From: Glaciecola sp. 33A
GTDB taxonomy: Bacteria; Pseudomonadota; Gammaproteobacteria; Enterobacterales; Alteromonadaceae
NCBI RefSeq assembly: GCF_002836745.1
Contig: NZ_PJAR01000040.1
Location: forward strand, 1 to 64,000
Length of the DNA stretch: 64,000 bases
Direction: 5' to 3'
The notes under the pieces were generated by a model that was not told the DNA's origin, made no database searches, and was given only the letters and a program-made list of their open reading frames with translations. Shown piece by piece: positions 11,085 through 21,949 of this stretch. How positions within the stretch are numbered: position 1 is the first letter of the stretch; each line of letters opens with the position of its first letter. The position numbers and the translations under genes were made by a program.

Positions 11085-12443
11085 TTAAATTAAGAATAAG
11101 GTAGCGGTGCCCAAAAAGGCAAATATACCGACAACGTCTGTGATGGTAGTCAATATAACGCTGCCAGCGAGCGCGGGATCGATATTTAATCTCTTCATGA
11201 TAATCGGCAAAGTCGCGCCAGCCAAACCTGCGGCAATCATGTTCATTAACATTGCAAAAGCGATCACGACACCCAGCATAAAGTCTTGTTTCCATAACGC
11301 AATAACTGAGGCGATAAGGGTAGCCCATATAATGCCATTTAAAAAACCAATTGCCAGTTCCTTTTTGACCAGCCAGACCGCATTACTTTGACTGACATGG
11401 CCTAAAGCCATACCACGAATAACTAGGGTAAGTGTCTGATTACCAGCGACACCGCCCATACTTGGTACGATTGTATTCAAAATTGCTAATACCGCCAGTT
11501 GGCTTAGTGTTGCTTCAAATAAATCGCTCACCGCGGCAGCCATTAAAGCGGTTACTAAATTAACGCCAAGCCAAATGGAGCGGCGCTTTGTACTTTGTCC
11601 AACAGGAGCAAAAGTATCTTCTTCGTCATCTAAGCCCGCCATACTCATCATGGAGTGTTCGGCATCCTCACGAATAATATCCACAACATCATCAATTGTG
11701 ATACGACCAACGAGGGTTTTATTCGCATCTATGACTGGGGCTGAAAGCCAATCGTAACGTTCAAACATACCCGCAACTTCACTATCACTCATGTTGACGG
11801 GAATGGTTTTTGCGTCTTCATTCATGATTTCATTTACGCTGATATCAGGAGATGACGTAAGTAATTTGGTGACCGGCACTGTGCCGAGTAAATTATCATG
11901 ACGATTAACAACATATAAGGTATCAGTGTTTTCAGGCAATTCACCTTTTAAGCGCAAATAGCGCAGTACCACGTCAATAGTGACATCTGGCCGCAAAGTA
12001 ATGGTATCGGTGTTCATCATGAAACCGGCAGTATCTTCACCATAGGATAGGGCTTTTTCTGCGCGCAAACGATCCTGTGCGTCCATTGATTTTAAAATGC
12101 TTTGTAGGACTGTATCAGGAAGGGAGCTTAGGGTTTCAGCTAGGTCATCGGTATCCATGTCTTCGAGTGCATCAACGACACTCGAAGGTACCATTTTAGA
12201 AATAATGCCATTACGCACATCTTCCGATAATTCTTCCAGTACATCACCATGAAAGTCAGCATCAATAAGTTGCCAAAGTTCATTACGGGTCTTGCTTGGA
12301 CTGGATTCTAATAAAAGAGCAACGTCACCCGGTTGAAGATCATGCAGTAACTTTCGAACCTGCACAAAAGTCCCGTCGCTAAGTGATTCGCTTATCGAAG
12401 ATAATTGATTTTGTACATTTTTTAATTCAAAAGTTTCAGCCAT
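11085..12443 (-). CDS. mgtE: Magnesium transporter MgtE
   Basis: MgtE is a Mg2+-gated inner-membrane channel. The 452-residue protein has the cytoplasmic N-domain (LLHDLQPGDVALLLE), a pair of CBS domains (about residues 135-255, with VNRHDNLLGTVPV and DANKTLVGRITIDDVVDII), the linking helix (EDAEHSMMSMAGLDDEED) and five hydrophobic helices from about residue 285 including the PSMGGVAGNQTL signature. Length is normal. It lies next to npr on the same strand, an arrangement also known in other marine gammaproteobacteria, with a 197-base gap that suggests its own promoter. Confidence 0.95.
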   Translation of the reverse strand: MAETFELKNVQNQLSSISESLSDGTFVQVRKLLHDLQPGDVALLLESSPSKTRNELWQLIDADFHGDVLEELSEDVRNGIISKMVPSSVVDALEDMDTDDLAETLSSLPDTVLQSILKSMDAQDRLRAEKALSYGEDTAGFMMNTDTITLRPDVTIDVVLRYLRLKGELPENTDTLYVVNRHDNLLGTVPVTKLLTSSPDISVNEIMNEDAKTIPVNMSDSEVAGMFERYDWLSAPVIDANKTLVGRITIDDVVDIIREDAEHSMMSMAGLDDEEDTFAPVGQSTKRRSIWLGVNLVTALMAAAVSDLFEATLSQLAVLAILNTIVPSMGGVAGNQTLTLVIRGMALGHVSQSNAVWLVKKELAIGFLNGIIWATLIASVIALWKQDFMLGVVIAFAMLMNMIAAGLAGATLPIIMKRLNIDPALAGSVILTTITDVVGIFAFLGTATLFLI

Positions 12444-12640
12444 AAGGCCCTATTATTGTCGACGCCATACCTGAATTGAAAACCGAAATGAAGATAAAGC
12501 GACTTGTGAGTTTATTTTTGGTTACGGCTGATAGTATAACATCAACTTTGCAACTATTAGGTAGTTTAGGTGCAATGTTAGAATAGATAAATCAACAGAA
12601 AAGCAGAATAGAGCATACTAGAGGTTAATACGCGCGGTAA

Positions 12641-12913
12641 TTATTCATCTTCGTTAAACTTATTTACGATCAAGTTTTCAATAGCTTGCATCGCACTCTC
12701 TGCATCACTGCCATCGCAGCGCAAGAGAACTTGTTTACCCTGACTACTCTCAAGCATCATTAGCGCCAAGACGCTGTTAGCAAATGCTTCTTTATCACCT
12801 TGATGCATCGTTATGGTCGCATCAAATTGATTAGCTAAGGTCGCTAACTGAGTCGCTGCACGCGCATGTAAGCCCAACTTGTTAACAATGGTGAGTTGTT
12901 TTTCTAGTATCAT
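12641..12913 (-). CDS. ptsO: Nitrogen-PTS phosphocarrier protein NPr
   Basis: This 90-residue HPr-like protein takes phosphate from EI-Ntr and passes it to EIIA-Ntr (PtsN). The active-site His16 lies in [10 protein letters not shown], and the regulatory-site region reads [16 protein letters not shown]. It overlaps rapZ by 4 bases, so it is translationally coupled and ends the rpoN-hpf-ptsN-rapZ-ptsO run. The order is the same as in E. coli. Confidence 0.94.
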   Translation of the reverse strand: MILEKQLTIVNKLGLHARAATQLATLANQFDATITMHQGDKEAFANSVLALMMLESSQGKQVLLRCDGSDAESAMQAIENLIVNKFNEDE

Positions 12914-13803
12914 GTTTTAGGCCTTTCTTGAGCATTAGGCTCAGTGTCTTCCAGCTTAACTAACTTCAATTCACGATGCCTAATTTGCACGTCGCCATGG
13001 CTTGCACGGAAGCTATTTGCAAGTGCCTCAGATACAAATACAGAACGATGTTGTCCGCCTGTGCAGCCAATAGCGACGGTGACATAGCTGCGGTTATTTC
13101 TTTCCAAGTGTGGTAACCAAGTTGATAGCAAGTTTTGGATTTGCCAAATAAACTTGGTGACAAGCGGTTGTGCTCCTAAAAATAATTGTACGGGTCCATC
13201 GAGTCCATTCAGCGGCTTTAAGTCGGGTTCCCAATGTGGGTTAGGTAAAAAACGAGCATCAAACACGTAATCTGCATCTCTTGGAATACCGTATTTAAAA
13301 CCGAATGACTCAAAAACCATAACTAGGTTGGTACTTTTTTTACCTAACACCCGTTCTCGGATCAATTCAGAGAGTTCATGCAGTGACAGATTATCAGTAT
13401 TGATATGTAAATCTGCCTTTTCTGATACCGGAACCAGTATTTCCCGTTCCGCTTCAATTGATTCGGCAAGTGATTTGTTTAGCTTAAATAAGGGATGAAG
13501 GCGTCTTGTTTCGCTATAGCGTTTGATTAACACATCATCGCTGGCATCTAGGTAAAGAATAGTAACGTCCCATATACTAGGTAAGAAATCGACTATTTCA
13601 CTGAGTTCATTTGCCATCTTAGGCATGTTTCTTACGTCAATGCTAACCGCCACTTTTTCACTTTCGTCAGCAAGAGCATGAGTCAGTGTAGGCAGTAAGT
13701 TTACAGGTATGTTATCAACGCAATAATAACCTAGGTCTTCTAGAGCTCTTAAAGCAATTGATTTGCCCGAGCCAGAGCGACCACTGATAATCAAGAGTTT
13801 CAC
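12910..13803 (-). CDS. rapZ: RNase adapter protein RapZ
   Basis: RapZ binds the small RNA GlmZ/GlmY system and guides RNase E in gammaproteobacteria, so linking it to cell-envelope precursor supply. The 297-residue protein has a Walker A motif at its start ([12 protein letters not shown], residues 7-18), the DSIP-like segment DNIPVNLLP, and the conserved C-terminal RNA-binding part with [11 protein letters not shown]. The gene lies between ptsN (64-base gap) and ptsO (4-base overlap), as in E. coli. Confidence 0.95.
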   Translation of the reverse strand: MKLLIISGRSGSGKSIALRALEDLGYYCVDNIPVNLLPTLTHALADESEKVAVSIDVRNMPKMANELSEIVDFLPSIWDVTILYLDASDDVLIKRYSETRRLHPLFKLNKSLAESIEAEREILVPVSEKADLHINTDNLSLHELSELIRERVLGKKSTNLVMVFESFGFKYGIPRDADYVFDARFLPNPHWEPDLKPLNGLDGPVQLFLGAQPLVTKFIWQIQNLLSTWLPHLERNNRSYVTVAIGCTGGQHRSVFVSEALANSFRASHGDVQIRHRELKLVKLEDTEPNAQERPKT

Positions 13804-13867
13804 GTATACATGTCCTTTCGGGGTTGATAACAGTTGTTAAGCGCCAGACAAGGCAGCTGCAGTTTGC

Positions 13868-14311
13868 TTATGCTAGCGCTAAAATAATTTGGTCTTTGTT
13901 TGCTGCATTCCTAATTGCCTTCACAATATTTTTATCACTGAGTTTTTTCGCGATAGAAGAAAGTGTTTGAAGATGTTCTTGAGTTTGCTCACGGGGCACT
14001 AATAATGCAAAAAAGATATCGACAGGTTTGTCGTCTATTGCATCAAATTGGATAGGTTCTTCGCTCGTTACAATAATTGCAACTATGTCTTCGATACCTT
14101 CAATTCTGCCATGTGGAATGGCAATTCCATTACCGATACCGGTACTTCCCATTTTTTCGCGAGCCAGCATGCTTGAAAGGACATCATTTAAATCTAGTTG
14201 CGGATTTCCCTTCACTGCAATTTCGCTAATGACTTCAAAAATTCTTTTTTTGCTATGGCAGTCAACCGCACATTCAGTGCGGTCGAGCGAAATAATATCA
14301 GATATAATCAT
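13868..14311 (-). CDS. ptsN: Nitrogen-PTS EIIA component PtsN
   Basis: EIIA-Ntr is a regulatory phosphoprotein that tunes potassium transport and sigma-54-linked processes. The 147-residue protein has the EIIA fold with the phospho-acceptor His67 in GIAIPHGRI. It begins 13 bases after hpf on the same strand. Length and context match the family closely. Confidence 0.95.
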   Translation of the reverse strand: MIISDIISLDRTECAVDCHSKKRIFEVISEIAVKGNPQLDLNDVLSSMLAREKMGSTGIGNGIAIPHGRIEGIEDIVAIIVTSEEPIQFDAIDDKPVDIFFALLVPREQTQEHLQTLSSIAKKLSDKNIVKAIRNAANKDQIILALA

Positions 14312-14324
14312 AATACTCAGGCGA

Positions 14325-14612
14325 CTAATGTCGTTTCGATTTTTCCTTGTGCTTAATGACTTGGCGATCTAACTTGTCAATCAATCCATCAATAGCGGCG
14401 TACATATCGGTATGTTCGGCATTCGCGTGAACGACTTCACCCTTCAGGTGCAGTGTTGCTTCTGCTTTTTGATTTATTTTTTCTACATTTAACACCACAT
14501 GTACATTACTAATATGGTCAAAGTGCCTTTCTAATTTTTCGAATTTAGTGTCGACGTATGCTTTTAGTGAATCGGTAATATCAATATGATGACCAGTTAG
14601 ATTTATTTGCAT
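14325..14612 (-). CDS. hpf: Ribosome hibernation promoting factor
   Basis: The 95-residue protein is a short HPF/YfiA-type factor that binds the 30S subunit and promotes ribosome dimer formation in stationary phase. The typical start MQINLTGHHIDITDSLKAYV and the segment AEATLHLKGEVVHANAEHTDMY are visible, and there is no long C-terminal dimerisation domain. It lies 23 bases after rpoN, the standard position. Confidence 0.95.
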   Translation of the reverse strand: MQINLTGHHIDITDSLKAYVDTKFEKLERHFDHISNVHVVLNVEKINQKAEATLHLKGEVVHANAEHTDMYAAIDGLIDKLDRQVIKHKEKSKRH

Positions 14613-14635
14613 AATTTTACGTCCTATTGTGTAGT

Positions 14636-16114
14636 CTACAGTAGACTTTTTCTTTGGTTCGACGGGGGGATCGAGAGCGATTCTCGATATTTCGCAATTG
14701 TTCGTCGAGCAACTTGAATGCCTTGTTCGGCTAATAATTGCGCAATCTTGCTATCACTAAGTGGTTTACTAACAACCTCAGCTGCAACCAGTTTCTTGAT
14801 AAATGCTCTAATCGCAGTAGAGGAACATTCACCGCCAGATTCGGTTGAAACATGGCTAGAGAAAAAGTACTTGAGTTCAAAAATGCCTCTAGGTGTATGC
14901 ATATACTTTTGAGTGGTCACCCGTGAAATAGTCGATTCATGCATATCTACCATTTCAGCAACGTCGTTTAAAACCATGGGTTTCATCATTTCAGGCCCAT
15001 GCTCAAAAAAGCCCATTTGTTGCTGAACAATACAATGAGACACTTTTAAAAGTGTTTCGTTGCGACTTTGTAAGCTTTTTATAAACCATTTAGCTTCTTG
15101 TAAGTGTGACTTAATATATTGTGAATCGTTCGTATTTTTTGTGCTTTTACTGAGTGCTTCATACTCTTTGTTAACTATCAACGGTGGCAATGAGTCGCCA
15201 TTTAGTTCGACAGTCCAGCGACCATTCTTTTTTGTAACCGTAACATCAGGAATAATATATTCCGCATCCTTTACTGCAATCGCACTGCCGGGACGCGCGT
15301 TAAGGGTTTGTAGTAGGCGCATTGCTTCACGTAATTGGTCCTCTTTGAGCCGCGTTTTACGCATTAACGTTCTGTAATCTTTGCTGCTTAATAAATCGCT
15401 ATGCTCAGATAACAAAAGACGAGCTTCGGCTAGCCAAGGTGTAGCGGGGTCAAATTGTGCCAATTGGATCATTAGGCATTCTTGCGGATTGCGAGAGCCT
15501 GAACCAATGGGGTCAAACATTTGGATTCGTTTAACGACGCACTCAACTTCATCTAATTCAATTTCTTCATTTTGTAAACTATCTAAAATTTCTTCACAGC
15601 TCACGGTCAGATAGCCAGACTCGTCAATTGAATCGATGATAGCGATGGCTATAGAACGATCAATGTCTGAAAAAGGAGTTAATTCCATCTGCCATATAAG
15701 ATGGTCTTGAATATTTTCGGTGGTTTCGCCTTGAAATATATAGTCGTCCTCCGCTGCACCATTTGATATGTTGGCCGGTGCAGATGAAGCACTCAGATAA
15801 TCTTCCCAAGAACTGTCGAGGGGTAAGTCATCTGGAATTTGATTGTTTTCCAGTGCGTCGTGGCTATCAACGTTGTCTGAGTTTTCGGCACTCAGTGACT
15901 TTTTGTCAGTATAGTCTTGAGGTTCTGATTCGTGGTCTGGATTGCTGGTGTTATGCTCAGTTTCGTCAATTTCTAATAGCGGATTAGAATCCAAAGCTTC
16001 TTGAATTTCTAGCTGAAGGTCTAGAGTAGACAGCTGTAATAATTTAATCGCCTGCTGAAGTTGAGGCGTCATTGTTAGTTGTTGACTAAATTTTAATTGC
16101 AATGAGGGCTTCAT
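14636..16114 (-). CDS. rpoN: RNA polymerase sigma-54 factor
   Basis: Sigma-54 recognises -24/-12 promoters and needs AAA+ activators. The 492-residue protein has the Gln/Leu-rich region I at its start ([20 protein letters not shown]), an acidic region II rich in Asp/Glu/Ser/Asn (about residues 50-120), the core-binding part, an HTH and the RpoN box [12 protein letters not shown] near the end. It lies in the standard place between lptB and hpf. A sigma-54 activator and a candidate -24/-12 promoter are present near 57600-59900. Confidence 0.97.
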   Translation of the reverse strand: MKPSLQLKFSQQLTMTPQLQQAIKLLQLSTLDLQLEIQEALDSNPLLEIDETEHNTSNPDHESEPQDYTDKKSLSAENSDNVDSHDALENNQIPDDLPLDSSWEDYLSASSAPANISNGAAEDDYIFQGETTENIQDHLIWQMELTPFSDIDRSIAIAIIDSIDESGYLTVSCEEILDSLQNEEIELDEVECVVKRIQMFDPIGSGSRNPQECLMIQLAQFDPATPWLAEARLLLSEHSDLLSSKDYRTLMRKTRLKEDQLREAMRLLQTLNARPGSAIAVKDAEYIIPDVTVTKKNGRWTVELNGDSLPPLIVNKEYEALSKSTKNTNDSQYIKSHLQEAKWFIKSLQSRNETLLKVSHCIVQQQMGFFEHGPEMMKPMVLNDVAEMVDMHESTISRVTTQKYMHTPRGIFELKYFFSSHVSTESGGECSSTAIRAFIKKLVAAEVVSKPLSDSKIAQLLAEQGIQVARRTIAKYRESLSIPPSNQRKSLL

Positions 16115-16171
16115 TGATGTCCTACACTGATTTCTAGCTGCGCAAAAGGCCTGTTACTAAACATGATACAC

Positions 16172-16897
16172 CTATAATACAAATTGGTCGCCGAGATATA
16201 CATCTCTTACTTTTTGGTTACTTAATACCTCATCAGCCGTTCCTGATGCAATCAGTTCACCGTGACTCACAATATATGCTTTTTCACAGACGTCTAGTGT
16301 TTCTCTAACATTATGATCTGTAATCAACACACCGATATTGCGTTCTTTTAACTGCTTAATTATCTTCTTTATATCATTAACAGAAATTGGGTCAACACCG
16401 GCGAAAGGTTCATCGAGCAAAATAAACTTTGGATTTGCCGCTAAAGCTCGCGCAATTTCAACGCGGCGGCGCTCTCCACCCGATAAGCTCATTCCTAAAT
16501 TATTTCTTATATGATTGACATTAAACTCATTCATAAGGTCATCAGCCTCTTGTTCTCGCTGATCTGTGGTTAATTCTTTGCGGGTCTGTAAAATAGCCAT
16601 TAGGTTTTCGTACACGGTTAGTTTGCGAAAAATAGATGCTTCTTGTGGTAAATAACCAATACCATGGCGCGCTCGTTCATGCATGGGTTGAATTGACATG
16701 TCCAATTGGTCAATAAAAATTTCGCCCTTATCAAGCGGAACCAACCCTACAATCATATAAAAAGTGGTTGTTTTACCTGCTCCATTAGGACCTAACAATC
16801 CCACAATTTGACCTGTCGATACTTCTATGCTTACATCCCTGACAACTTGTCTTGCTTTATATGACTTGGCGAGATGTTTGGCAACCAGCGTACTCAC
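16172..16897 (-). CDS. lptB: LPS transport ABC ATPase LptB
   Basis: LptB powers LPS extraction from the inner membrane together with LptF/LptG. The 241-residue ATPase shows Walker A (GPNGAGKTT), the Q-loop (LPQEASIF), the signature [15 protein letters not shown], Walker B ([13 protein letters not shown]) and the H-loop ([10 protein letters not shown]). It overlaps lptA by 4 bases and ends 57 bases before rpoN. Confidence 0.96.
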   Translation of the reverse strand: MSTLVAKHLAKSYKARQVVRDVSIEVSTGQIVGLLGPNGAGKTTTFYMIVGLVPLDKGEIFIDQLDMSIQPMHERARHGIGYLPQEASIFRKLTVYENLMAILQTRKELTTDQREQEADDLMNEFNVNHIRNNLGMSLSGGERRRVEIARALAANPKFILLDEPFAGVDPISVNDIKKIIKQLKERNIGVLITDHNVRETLDVCEKAYIVSHGELIASGTADEVLSNQKVRDVYLGDQFVL

Positions 16898-17451
16898 TTT
16901 GTGATTTCCTTTTGCTTTTCAATCGCTTCTTTCGTTTTTTTCAAGGCCGCGCCATCAAATACCGTAACAACTTGTTTTTGGCTATCTGTATTTTTTTGCG
17001 CTTGCCATTGTTCTTTTAAAATATCATAAACAATCGAGTCGGTTTTGATACTAAAGGCATTTTGATATAGCTCTGCGTTACCTTTCAACGAGATGGTTTT
17101 AGTGGCTTTGTCGTATCGAATATTATTCGCTTTGGCAACAACCATGGTGCCGTCGGCAAGCTGTTGGGTATAGCTTGCCGGATTGCCAGTGGCTTCAAAT
17201 ATTTCTTTATCTTTGCCAAGTGCAGCTGATACTTTTAATCTGTCCGCTTTGATTTCCAAAGTACCTTGAGTAATCTTTACATTGCCTTCGTGCACAGCGA
17301 CTTTCTCTTTGCCATCGCCAAAAATCTTATCTGATGACACCGTACTCGGTTTGTCAAAATCTGCTTTTTTGACAACTTCTTGTGCACTTAACGAGTTCGC
17401 GCCGGCCACAAAAAGGAGGCTAGCGAGCAGGTAAGTATTTAGTTTGAACAT
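16894..17451 (-). CDS. lptA: Periplasmic LPS bridge protein LptA
   Basis: LptA forms the periplasmic bridge that carries LPS from LptC to LptD. The 185-residue protein has a signal peptide ending near SLSAQ and the OstA/LptA beta-jellyroll, with [20 protein letters not shown] and [18 protein letters not shown]. Its start overlaps lptC by 32 bases, and its end overlaps lptB by 4, so the three genes are coupled. Confidence 0.94.
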   Translation of the reverse strand: MFKLNTYLLASLLFVAGANSLSAQEVVKKADFDKPSTVSSDKIFGDGKEKVAVHEGNVKITQGTLEIKADRLKVSAALGKDKEIFEATGNPASYTQQLADGTMVVAKANNIRYDKATKTISLKGNAELYQNAFSIKTDSIVYDILKEQWQAQKNTDSQKQVVTVFDGAALKKTKEAIEKQKEITK

Positions 17452-17983
17452 GGTTTTTTAACTCATATTTTTGGGTTTCTAAATTGGCTTCGAACCCGAT
17501 GCCATTAATGATAACGTTTGCACCAGAAATAACTAGGGGTTGATCGGAAGTAATTGTCTTGGTCAACAGATCAATTTCAATGAAATCAGTCGATATTGTT
17601 TGAATATAGTCTTCGGGTTGTAAGTTACGGATTTGTACATCACTGACTAATTCAATTGTATTATTATCGTAAAAAGTACCTTCATCGGCATTGAGTTGCC
17701 AACGTGAGCCATCTCCCTGCAGGTAAATTGTATACTCGGGTTGCGTAAAATTAACAAATCCGAGTATGTCAAAATGTTCCATTTTCTCTGCACTGACTTG
17801 ATGGGTCAAAGTACCATTGTTGTCAAAAAATTTACTGCGAAGGTTTTTAGCTTCGTAATTGGGTAATAAGGCAGCGTCTTTGTCACTGACAATAACTTTT
17901 TTATCGTCAGCTAGCCAGGTTGGTAGATATAATGCGAATGCAGCACTGAATATTAAGACAATACTGATAACGAGTCTATTCAT
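17420..17983 (-). CDS. lptC: LPS export protein LptC
   Basis: LptC is anchored in the inner membrane and passes LPS from LptBFG to LptA. The 187-residue protein has one N-terminal hydrophobic helix (about residues 5-22) followed by the periplasmic jellyroll, with GTFYDNNTIELVSDVQI. It overlaps kdsC by 4 bases upstream and lptA by 32 downstream. Identification rests on length, topology and position as much as on sequence, since the family diverges fast. Confidence 0.92.
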   Translation of the reverse strand: MNRLVISIVLIFSAAFALYLPTWLADDKKVIVSDKDAALLPNYEAKNLRSKFFDNNGTLTHQVSAEKMEHFDILGFVNFTQPEYTIYLQGDGSRWQLNADEGTFYDNNTIELVSDVQIRNLQPEDYIQTISTDFIEIDLLTKTITSDQPLVISGANVIINGIGFEANLETQKYELKNHVQTKYLPAR

Positions 17984-18534
17984 ATACTTGCTCCATGGAT
18001 ATCAAAAAGATTGCCCTTCGCCTGCAGAATAATATCACAGACCTCACGCACGGCGCCGCGACCGCCGGGTAATGTCGTGCAAAATGTGGCTTTTTGTTTA
18101 ACCAAAGGATGAGCATCAGCAACAGCAATACCAATCGCGCTTGCGCTAAACATGCCTAAATCAGGCATGTCGTCACCAATACTTGCAATTGTCGCATTGA
18201 TATAACCAAACTCGGTTATCAATTCATTTATGGCAGCGAGTTTGTCTTCTCTATTCTGCATAATATGATCAACGTTCAGCGCCGTCATACGTTGCTGGAC
18301 AATACTTGATTCACGTCCAGTAATAACGGCAACTTTAACGCCAATGCTAGCTAACGATTTAATACCGTAGCCGTCTTTGGTATTGAATGCTTTAAGTTCT
18401 TCGCCTTGATTACCCAGTAATATAGTGCCATCAGAAAAAACACCATCAACATCGCATACGAGTAATTCAATTGCCTTAAAGCGCTCGAATAAATCTGCAT
18501 CAATTGGACCATATAAGGTTTCGATTTTTGACAT
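17980..18534 (-). CDS. kdsC: 3-deoxy-D-manno-octulosonate 8-phosphate phosphatase
   Basis: KdsC removes phosphate from Kdo-8-P to yield Kdo for lipopolysaccharide. The 184-residue HAD-superfamily protein has the nucleophile motif CDVDGVFSDG, motif II Thr in VITGRES, and the Mg2+ motif IGDDMPDLGM. It lacks a cap domain, as usual for tetrameric KdsC. It is directly joined to kdsD (one shared base) and overlaps lptC by 4 bases. Confidence 0.95.
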   Translation of the reverse strand: MSKIETLYGPIDADLFERFKAIELLVCDVDGVFSDGTILLGNQGEELKAFNTKDGYGIKSLASIGVKVAVITGRESSIVQQRMTALNVDHIMQNREDKLAAINELITEFGYINATIASIGDDMPDLGMFSASAIGIAVADAHPLVKQKATFCTTLPGGRGAVREVCDIILQAKGNLFDIHGASI

Positions 18535-19553
18535 TAAACGACACCCGCTTTAAGTAATGTGTGCATTTTAATCGCGCCAACTGGTTTTCTTGCATCATTG
18601 ACAATAAACATCGCACTAATTTTGTGTTTTTGCATCAGATTTAGTGCATCTACCGCCAGTTTGCCTTGGATCATTGTAATACTATGAGGGGTCATGACCT
18701 GTTCAACTGTCGATTTGTGAATATCGATGCGTCTGTCCAACGCTCTGCGCAAGTCGCCGTCGGTAAAAACACCGAGTAAATTGTTATCACTATCAATCAC
18801 TCCGGTCATACCTAGGCCTTTGTCAGATATTTCTAACAAAGCTTGCATCACAGTTGCAGAATGAGTGACGAGAGGGAGTTCCTGTTCAACCGCCATTATT
18901 TCGTCAACGGTGAGCAACAACTTTCTACCCAATGAACCACCTGGGTGAGACAATGCAAAATCGTTAGCAGTAAATCCTTTCGCTTCAAGTAATGCAACGG
19001 CCAATGCATCGCCTAATACCAGCGTTGCAGTTGTGCTTGTGGTTGGCGCAAGACCGAGTGAGCAGGCTTCTTTTTCAACATTTATATCTAAAGCAACATC
19101 GGAGAACTTAGCTAATGTGCTCTTTGGATTGTTAGTAATCGCAATAACTGGCACACCCAGTCGTTTAACAACGGGCAAAAGGCCGGTTAATTCATGAGTC
19201 TCACCTGAGTTAGATATGCCAATGAGCACATCACCTTTGGCTAACATCCCCAAGTCACCATGATTGGCTTCACCGGGGTGCATAAAAAAAGCGGGAGTGC
19301 CTGTACTCGCCAGCGTTGAGGCAATTTTGTTACCAATGTGACCAGATTTTCCCATCCCGCATACGACTACCTTGCCCTTGCAGTTAAGCATTAATTCGCA
19401 GGCTTGGTTAAAACTACCATTCAAACTGATTTGCAGCTTTTGTAAAGCCTCAATTTCGTTTTGGAAGACGGTTTGTGCGGTTTCTAAAAAACTAATCCGT
19501 TCGCTCATGCTATGACAGCAACCTTGTGTTTTATTCATACTAATAGTCAGCAT
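18534..19553 (-). CDS. kdsD: D-arabinose 5-phosphate isomerase
   Basis: KdsD interconverts ribulose 5-phosphate and arabinose 5-phosphate, the first step to Kdo. A SIS domain (CGMGKSGHIGNKIASTLASTGTPAFF, split here by position about 65-90, and ISNSGETHELTGLL) is followed by two CBS domains (about residues 215-335). ATG 19553 is used because AAGG lies 6 bases upstream. ATGs at 19538 and 19508 are alternatives, and the last agrees better with the E. coli N-terminus. Confidence 0.94.
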   Translation of the reverse strand: MLTISMNKTQGCCHSMSERISFLETAQTVFQNEIEALQKLQISLNGSFNQACELMLNCKGKVVVCGMGKSGHIGNKIASTLASTGTPAFFMHPGEANHGDLGMLAKGDVLIGISNSGETHELTGLLPVVKRLGVPVIAITNNPKSTLAKFSDVALDINVEKEACSLGLAPTTSTTATLVLGDALAVALLEAKGFTANDFALSHPGGSLGRKLLLTVDEIMAVEQELPLVTHSATVMQALLEISDKGLGMTGVIDSDNNLLGVFTDGDLRRALDRRIDIHKSTVEQVMTPHSITMIQGKLAVDALNLMQKHKISAMFIVNDARKPVGAIKMHTLLKAGVV

Positions 19554-19597
19554 AGACTACCTTACATGAATTTTGCCTGAATCGTATATGTGGAATT

Positions 19598-20554
19598 TTA
19601 CTTAAATAACCAATATTGATAGAAAAGAAACGCCATCACTAAAATACCACCCTCGTATCGATTAATTCGCCGAGTGCCGCGCAAATTAAAACAAAACAGG
19701 AATAATAATATGGTTACCCCTAACATGGCGTAAGAATCACGCGCTGACACATTCATATCTAACACGGTGGGGATAATCAATCCTGGCATGGCGAGTACAG
19801 CTAAAATATTGAAAATATTCGAACCAATGATGTTTCCTATGACCAAATCATCTTCACCCTTGCGGACACCTGCAATGCTTGCCGCAAGCTCAGGTAAACT
19901 GGTGCCTAATGCGATAATTGTTAAACCGATGACGAGGTCGCTGACGCCAAAGAAACGTGCTATATAAACTGCACTTTCTACTAAAAAGTGAGCACTTAAC
20001 GGAAGCATGACTAAGCCTACTACCACCCACATTACCGCCTTTATTGTCGGTATATTATTGGGGACTTCATCGGCAGTTTCAGCATTCAGGGGATCGTTCT
20101 TTTCAACTTTGAGTGACAACCAAGCCATAATTGCGAGTACCAACACGAATAAAGTGATTAATATGACACCTTCAGTTTGGCTAAGATAATTGTCTGAAAG
20201 AAAGTACACACCAATAAGCGTTACCAACAGTAGAACAGGTAATTCGCGTTTTAGGGTCGTAGATGAAACTAACAGGGGCTTGATAAGTGCTGTTATGCCG
20301 AGGACAAGCGCAATATTCGTAATATTTGACCCTATTGCATTACCCACGGCAGTGTTTGGATTACCATTTAACGATGCGGTTGCGGAAACAACAATTTCAG
20401 GCGCACTTGAACCCATAGCGACTATGGTTAGCCCTATCATCATAGGGGACACGCCATAGTTTTTCGCAAGTGCTGAAGCACCATAAACAAATTTGTCCGC
20501 GCTCCAACTCAGCACGGCTAAACCTATTAAAAATATAATGATTTGTGTAATCAC
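19598..20554 (-). CDS. yrbG: Calcium/sodium antiporter, YrbG family
   Basis: The 318-residue inner-membrane protein belongs to the CaCA cation exchangers. It shows the two inverted alpha-repeats: SSAPEIVVSATASLNG with AVGNAIGSNITNI near residues 50-85, and GTSLPELAASIAG with VIGNIIGSNIFNI near residues 215-250. About ten hydrophobic helices are apparent. It stands between kdsD and the divergent mla operon, the same position as in E. coli. Confidence 0.93.
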   Translation of the reverse strand: MITQIIIFLIGLAVLSWSADKFVYGASALAKNYGVSPMMIGLTIVAMGSSAPEIVVSATASLNGNPNTAVGNAIGSNITNIALVLGITALIKPLLVSSTTLKRELPVLLLVTLIGVYFLSDNYLSQTEGVILITLFVLVLAIMAWLSLKVEKNDPLNAETADEVPNNIPTIKAVMWVVVGLVMLPLSAHFLVESAVYIARFFGVSDLVIGLTIIALGTSLPELAASIAGVRKGEDDLVIGNIIGSNIFNILAVLAMPGLIIPTVLDMNVSARDSYAMLGVTILLFLFCFNLRGTRRINRYEGGILVMAFLFYQYWLFK

Positions 20555-21145
20555 GTAGTTTTAAATCTCTTCTAAATGGTTTTCTATTGTCTCAAAAAGC
20601 CCACCGGTTTGACACTAAAAAAGCGAGAAATATCACTCAAATATACTTTTTTAATGCTTTCGCTCAGTCGTCAATTCCTATTTTATATTTTTTGTTACAG
20701 ATTTATGCCTTTTTAGCTCTTCAATAGTGTGAATCAGTAACACTATAGCCTAGTTAATACGTTATAATCCGCGTAACAGTACGTTTGTTTTATGTAGATT
20801 TGTATAAAAGTACAAAAAATGGAATAAAAACCAAAAAAATCCGGTCCTGTTCAGCTCGTAGTCATTAAATGTTGGTAATGTAATGAACTTTTAGAGTTAC
20901 ACGTCCGTCTTTAGGAAGAGAAAATTAACTTATCGTTAGACCAACGCAATGATTAAAATATTGACTTACACAGTAGGTTGTTAGCCCAAAACTGTTAATA
21001 CAGGTTGGTATTGCAATCTGGTAGTGTAAGACTGGTAATATAAAGTAACGCGGTGAACCAAGTTAAAAAAATAAGTCTTAGTAGAATTTAGTATGGATAC
21101 GTTATTAAAAATAAAAATCATTCAAATAGGGATCAAAAAAATCGA
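20555..21145. other. Divergent promoter region yrbG / mlaF
   Basis: This 591-base AT-rich gap separates the outward-reading yrbG and mlaF genes, so it must hold both promoters. A TTGCAA at 21011 and TAATAT at 21036 resemble a promoter for mla but have a 19-base spacer. No coding frame or RNA signature was seen. Confidence 0.35.
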
Positions 21146-21949
21146 ATGTCAGAGATTTTAGTTGATATTAACAAAATGCACTTCCAACGAGGAGGTCGGG
21201 TCATTTATGACAGCATCTCGATGCAAGTTAAAAAGGGCGGCATCACCGCGGTCATGGGACCGAGCGGCATCGGCAAAACGACGCTGTTAAAGCTGATTGG
21301 TGGTCAACTCTACCCAGATAGTGGCGAAGTGCTGTTTCAAGGCGAAAATATTCATCAAATGAGCCGCAAACGTTTATATGATGTTCGTCGCAAAATGAGT
21401 ATGCTTTTTCAAAGTGGGGCGTTGTTTACGAATATCTCAGTATTTGACAATGTGGCGTTTCCATTAAGGGAGCATACAAAGCTGTCCGAGGATGTGATTG
21501 AAACAATCGTGTTATTAAAGCTAGAGGCGGTTGGTTTGCGTGGTGCTGCTCATTTAATGCCAAACGAGTTGTCGGGTGGTATGGCAAGAAGGGCGGCGCT
21601 AGCAAGAGCAATTGCGCTGGACCCTGACATGATTTTGTATGATGAGCCTTTCGCCGGGCAAGATCCGATATCGATGGGCGTACTGCTTAAGTTAATTAAA
21701 GAGCTTAACTCAGCCTTAGGTTTGACAAGTATCGTGGTTACTCATGATGTAAAAGAAGTACTCACTATCGCGGACTATGCATATATTCTTGCTGATAAGC
21801 GAATTATTGGTGCGGGTACGCCGGAAGAAATTCGCAACTCTTCATCTGAGTTAGTGCAGCAATTTTTGCAAGGTAACGCTGATGGTCCTGTGCCATTTCA
21901 CTTTCCTGCATCGTCTATTCAAGACGCCTTTATGGGGGCTGAATTGTGA
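21146..21949 (+). CDS. mlaF: Phospholipid transport ATPase MlaF
   Basis: MlaF is the ABC ATPase of the MlaFEDB complex, which moves phospholipids between inner and outer membrane to keep outer-leaflet asymmetry. The 267-residue protein shows Walker A (GPSGIGKTT), signature [17 protein letters not shown], Walker B ([13 protein letters not shown]) and the H-loop (VVTHDVKE). It overlaps mlaE by 4 bases and opens the mlaFEDCB-ibaG-murA run. Confidence 0.95.
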   Translation: MSEILVDINKMHFQRGGRVIYDSISMQVKKGGITAVMGPSGIGKTTLLKLIGGQLYPDSGEVLFQGENIHQMSRKRLYDVRRKMSMLFQSGALFTNISVFDNVAFPLREHTKLSEDVIETIVLLKLEAVGLRGAAHLMPNELSGGMARRAALARAIALDPDMILYDEPFAGQDPISMGVLLKLIKELNSALGLTSIVVTHDVKEVLTIADYAYILADKRIIGAGTPEEIRNSSSELVQQFLQGNADGPVPFHFPASSIQDAFMGAEL